Source of the DNA: Anodontia alba
Lineage: Eukaryota; Mollusca; Bivalvia; Lucinida; Lucinidae
DNA length: 64,000 nucleotides
NCBI GenBank assembly: GCA_964016985.1
Contig: OZ024825.1
Span: forward strand, 43,043,668 to 43,107,667
Direction of reading: 5' to 3'
The position numbers and the translations under genes were made by a program. Under the pieces are notes generated by a model. The model saw only the letters and a program-made list of their open reading frames with translations. It made no database searches and was not told the origin of the DNA. Of the stretch, positions 63,801-64,000 are shown in pieces (within the stretch, counting starts at the first letter, position 1; the number at the start of each line of letters is the position of its first letter).

Positions 63801-64000
63801 GGGTGGTGGTGAGGGAGAGGGGGCGGAGAAATTCAAGTTTGAAAAGGCAACGCTTACTGTACGATATACATACGAGTATTACATTCAAATTTAGGTTATC
63901 TTTGAATAAGAGCACCCTCAGCTAAAAAATACATTATTTTTTCAGTGTTCTATAAGGCACCGATAACAATCTTAGGGTTTGAGAGTTAATTCCTTTTCAC
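63801..64000. other. non-coding window end
   Basis: G-rich GGTGGTGAGGGAGAGGG at about 63802, then AT-rich sequence with nothing recognised. Confidence 0.4.

Overview
The window is eukaryotic nuclear DNA, AT-rich and almost entirely non-coding. Its make-up (one intact gene in 64 kb, long TA, CA and GA microsatellites, tRNA-derived SINEs, non-LTR retrotransposon tails and dozens of short palindromic MITEs) fits a mollusc. Several palindromic repeats look like ones I associate with heterodont bivalves (venerid or dreissenid clams). That placement is inference; I could not search a database.

Genes. The only intact protein gene I can support is at 12554-14842 (+): a 762-residue XK-related (XKR, phospholipid scramblase family) membrane protein, apparently in one coding exon, with an about 450-residue hydrophilic C-terminal tail. 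Two broken non-LTR reverse-transcriptase 3' ends are present at 30317-31293 (-) and 41090-41964 (-). No real tRNA, rRNA or other protein gene was found. Most other open frames run through microsatellites, MITE hairpins or a 30-bp minisatellite.

Repeat families, named here for reference. PalA (24 complete copies plus 2 partial, about 278 bp each, ends CATTACG and CGTGATG, giant central hairpin). PalB, PalC and PalD (TA-CAGT...ACTG-TA ends, pogo/Tc1-mariner style). PalE, PalF, PalG and PalH (TTAA-bounded, often TTAACCC, piggyBac style). PalI (hairpin containing GCGAAGAC and TGATCAGACTGCGC). PalJ (hairpin AAAGGAAAGAATTTGCTCC). PalK (TAGACTAGCT ends, 9-bp target duplications). PalL (ends near TGTAAAAA). 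R1 is a non-palindromic interspersed repeat. There are also three SINE insertions with 12-13 bp target duplications and one possible tRNA-Lys-like SINE.

Layout. 0-9.3 kb: PalA copies 1-5, a TA microsatellite, a SINE, PalG, PalI and PalJ. 9.3-22.5 kb: no PalA; holds the XKR gene, PalE/F/G/I copies, a 1.4-kb minisatellite (17951-19328) with a 331-bp higher-order period, and a 451-bp tandem repeat. 22.5-29.3 kb: a second TA microsatellite, seven PalA copies (several inside other MITEs), and PalL and PalB elements. 29.7-31.8 kb: PalC, a truncated LINE, PalC, PalJ. 32.4-33.1 kb: a fold-back element. 35909-42906: a 7.0-kb element with about 1.3-1.4 kb terminal inverted repeats and a 5-bp target duplication GCAAA; a LINE has inserted in its right arm. 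43-50.5 kb: mixed PalB/E/F/I, the first PalK, SINEs and R1. 50.6-62.3 kb: PalA copies 20-24, PalD, PalH, the second PalK, a GA microsatellite and a 200-N gap (62044-62243). 63.1-63.8 kb: a roughly 190-bp tandem satellite.

Most distinctive points: the same hairpin core recurs in MITE families with unrelated ends; nested insertions indicate PalA inserts with only about one duplicated base; and the 7-kb long-inverted-repeat element is complete with both ends and a target duplication.
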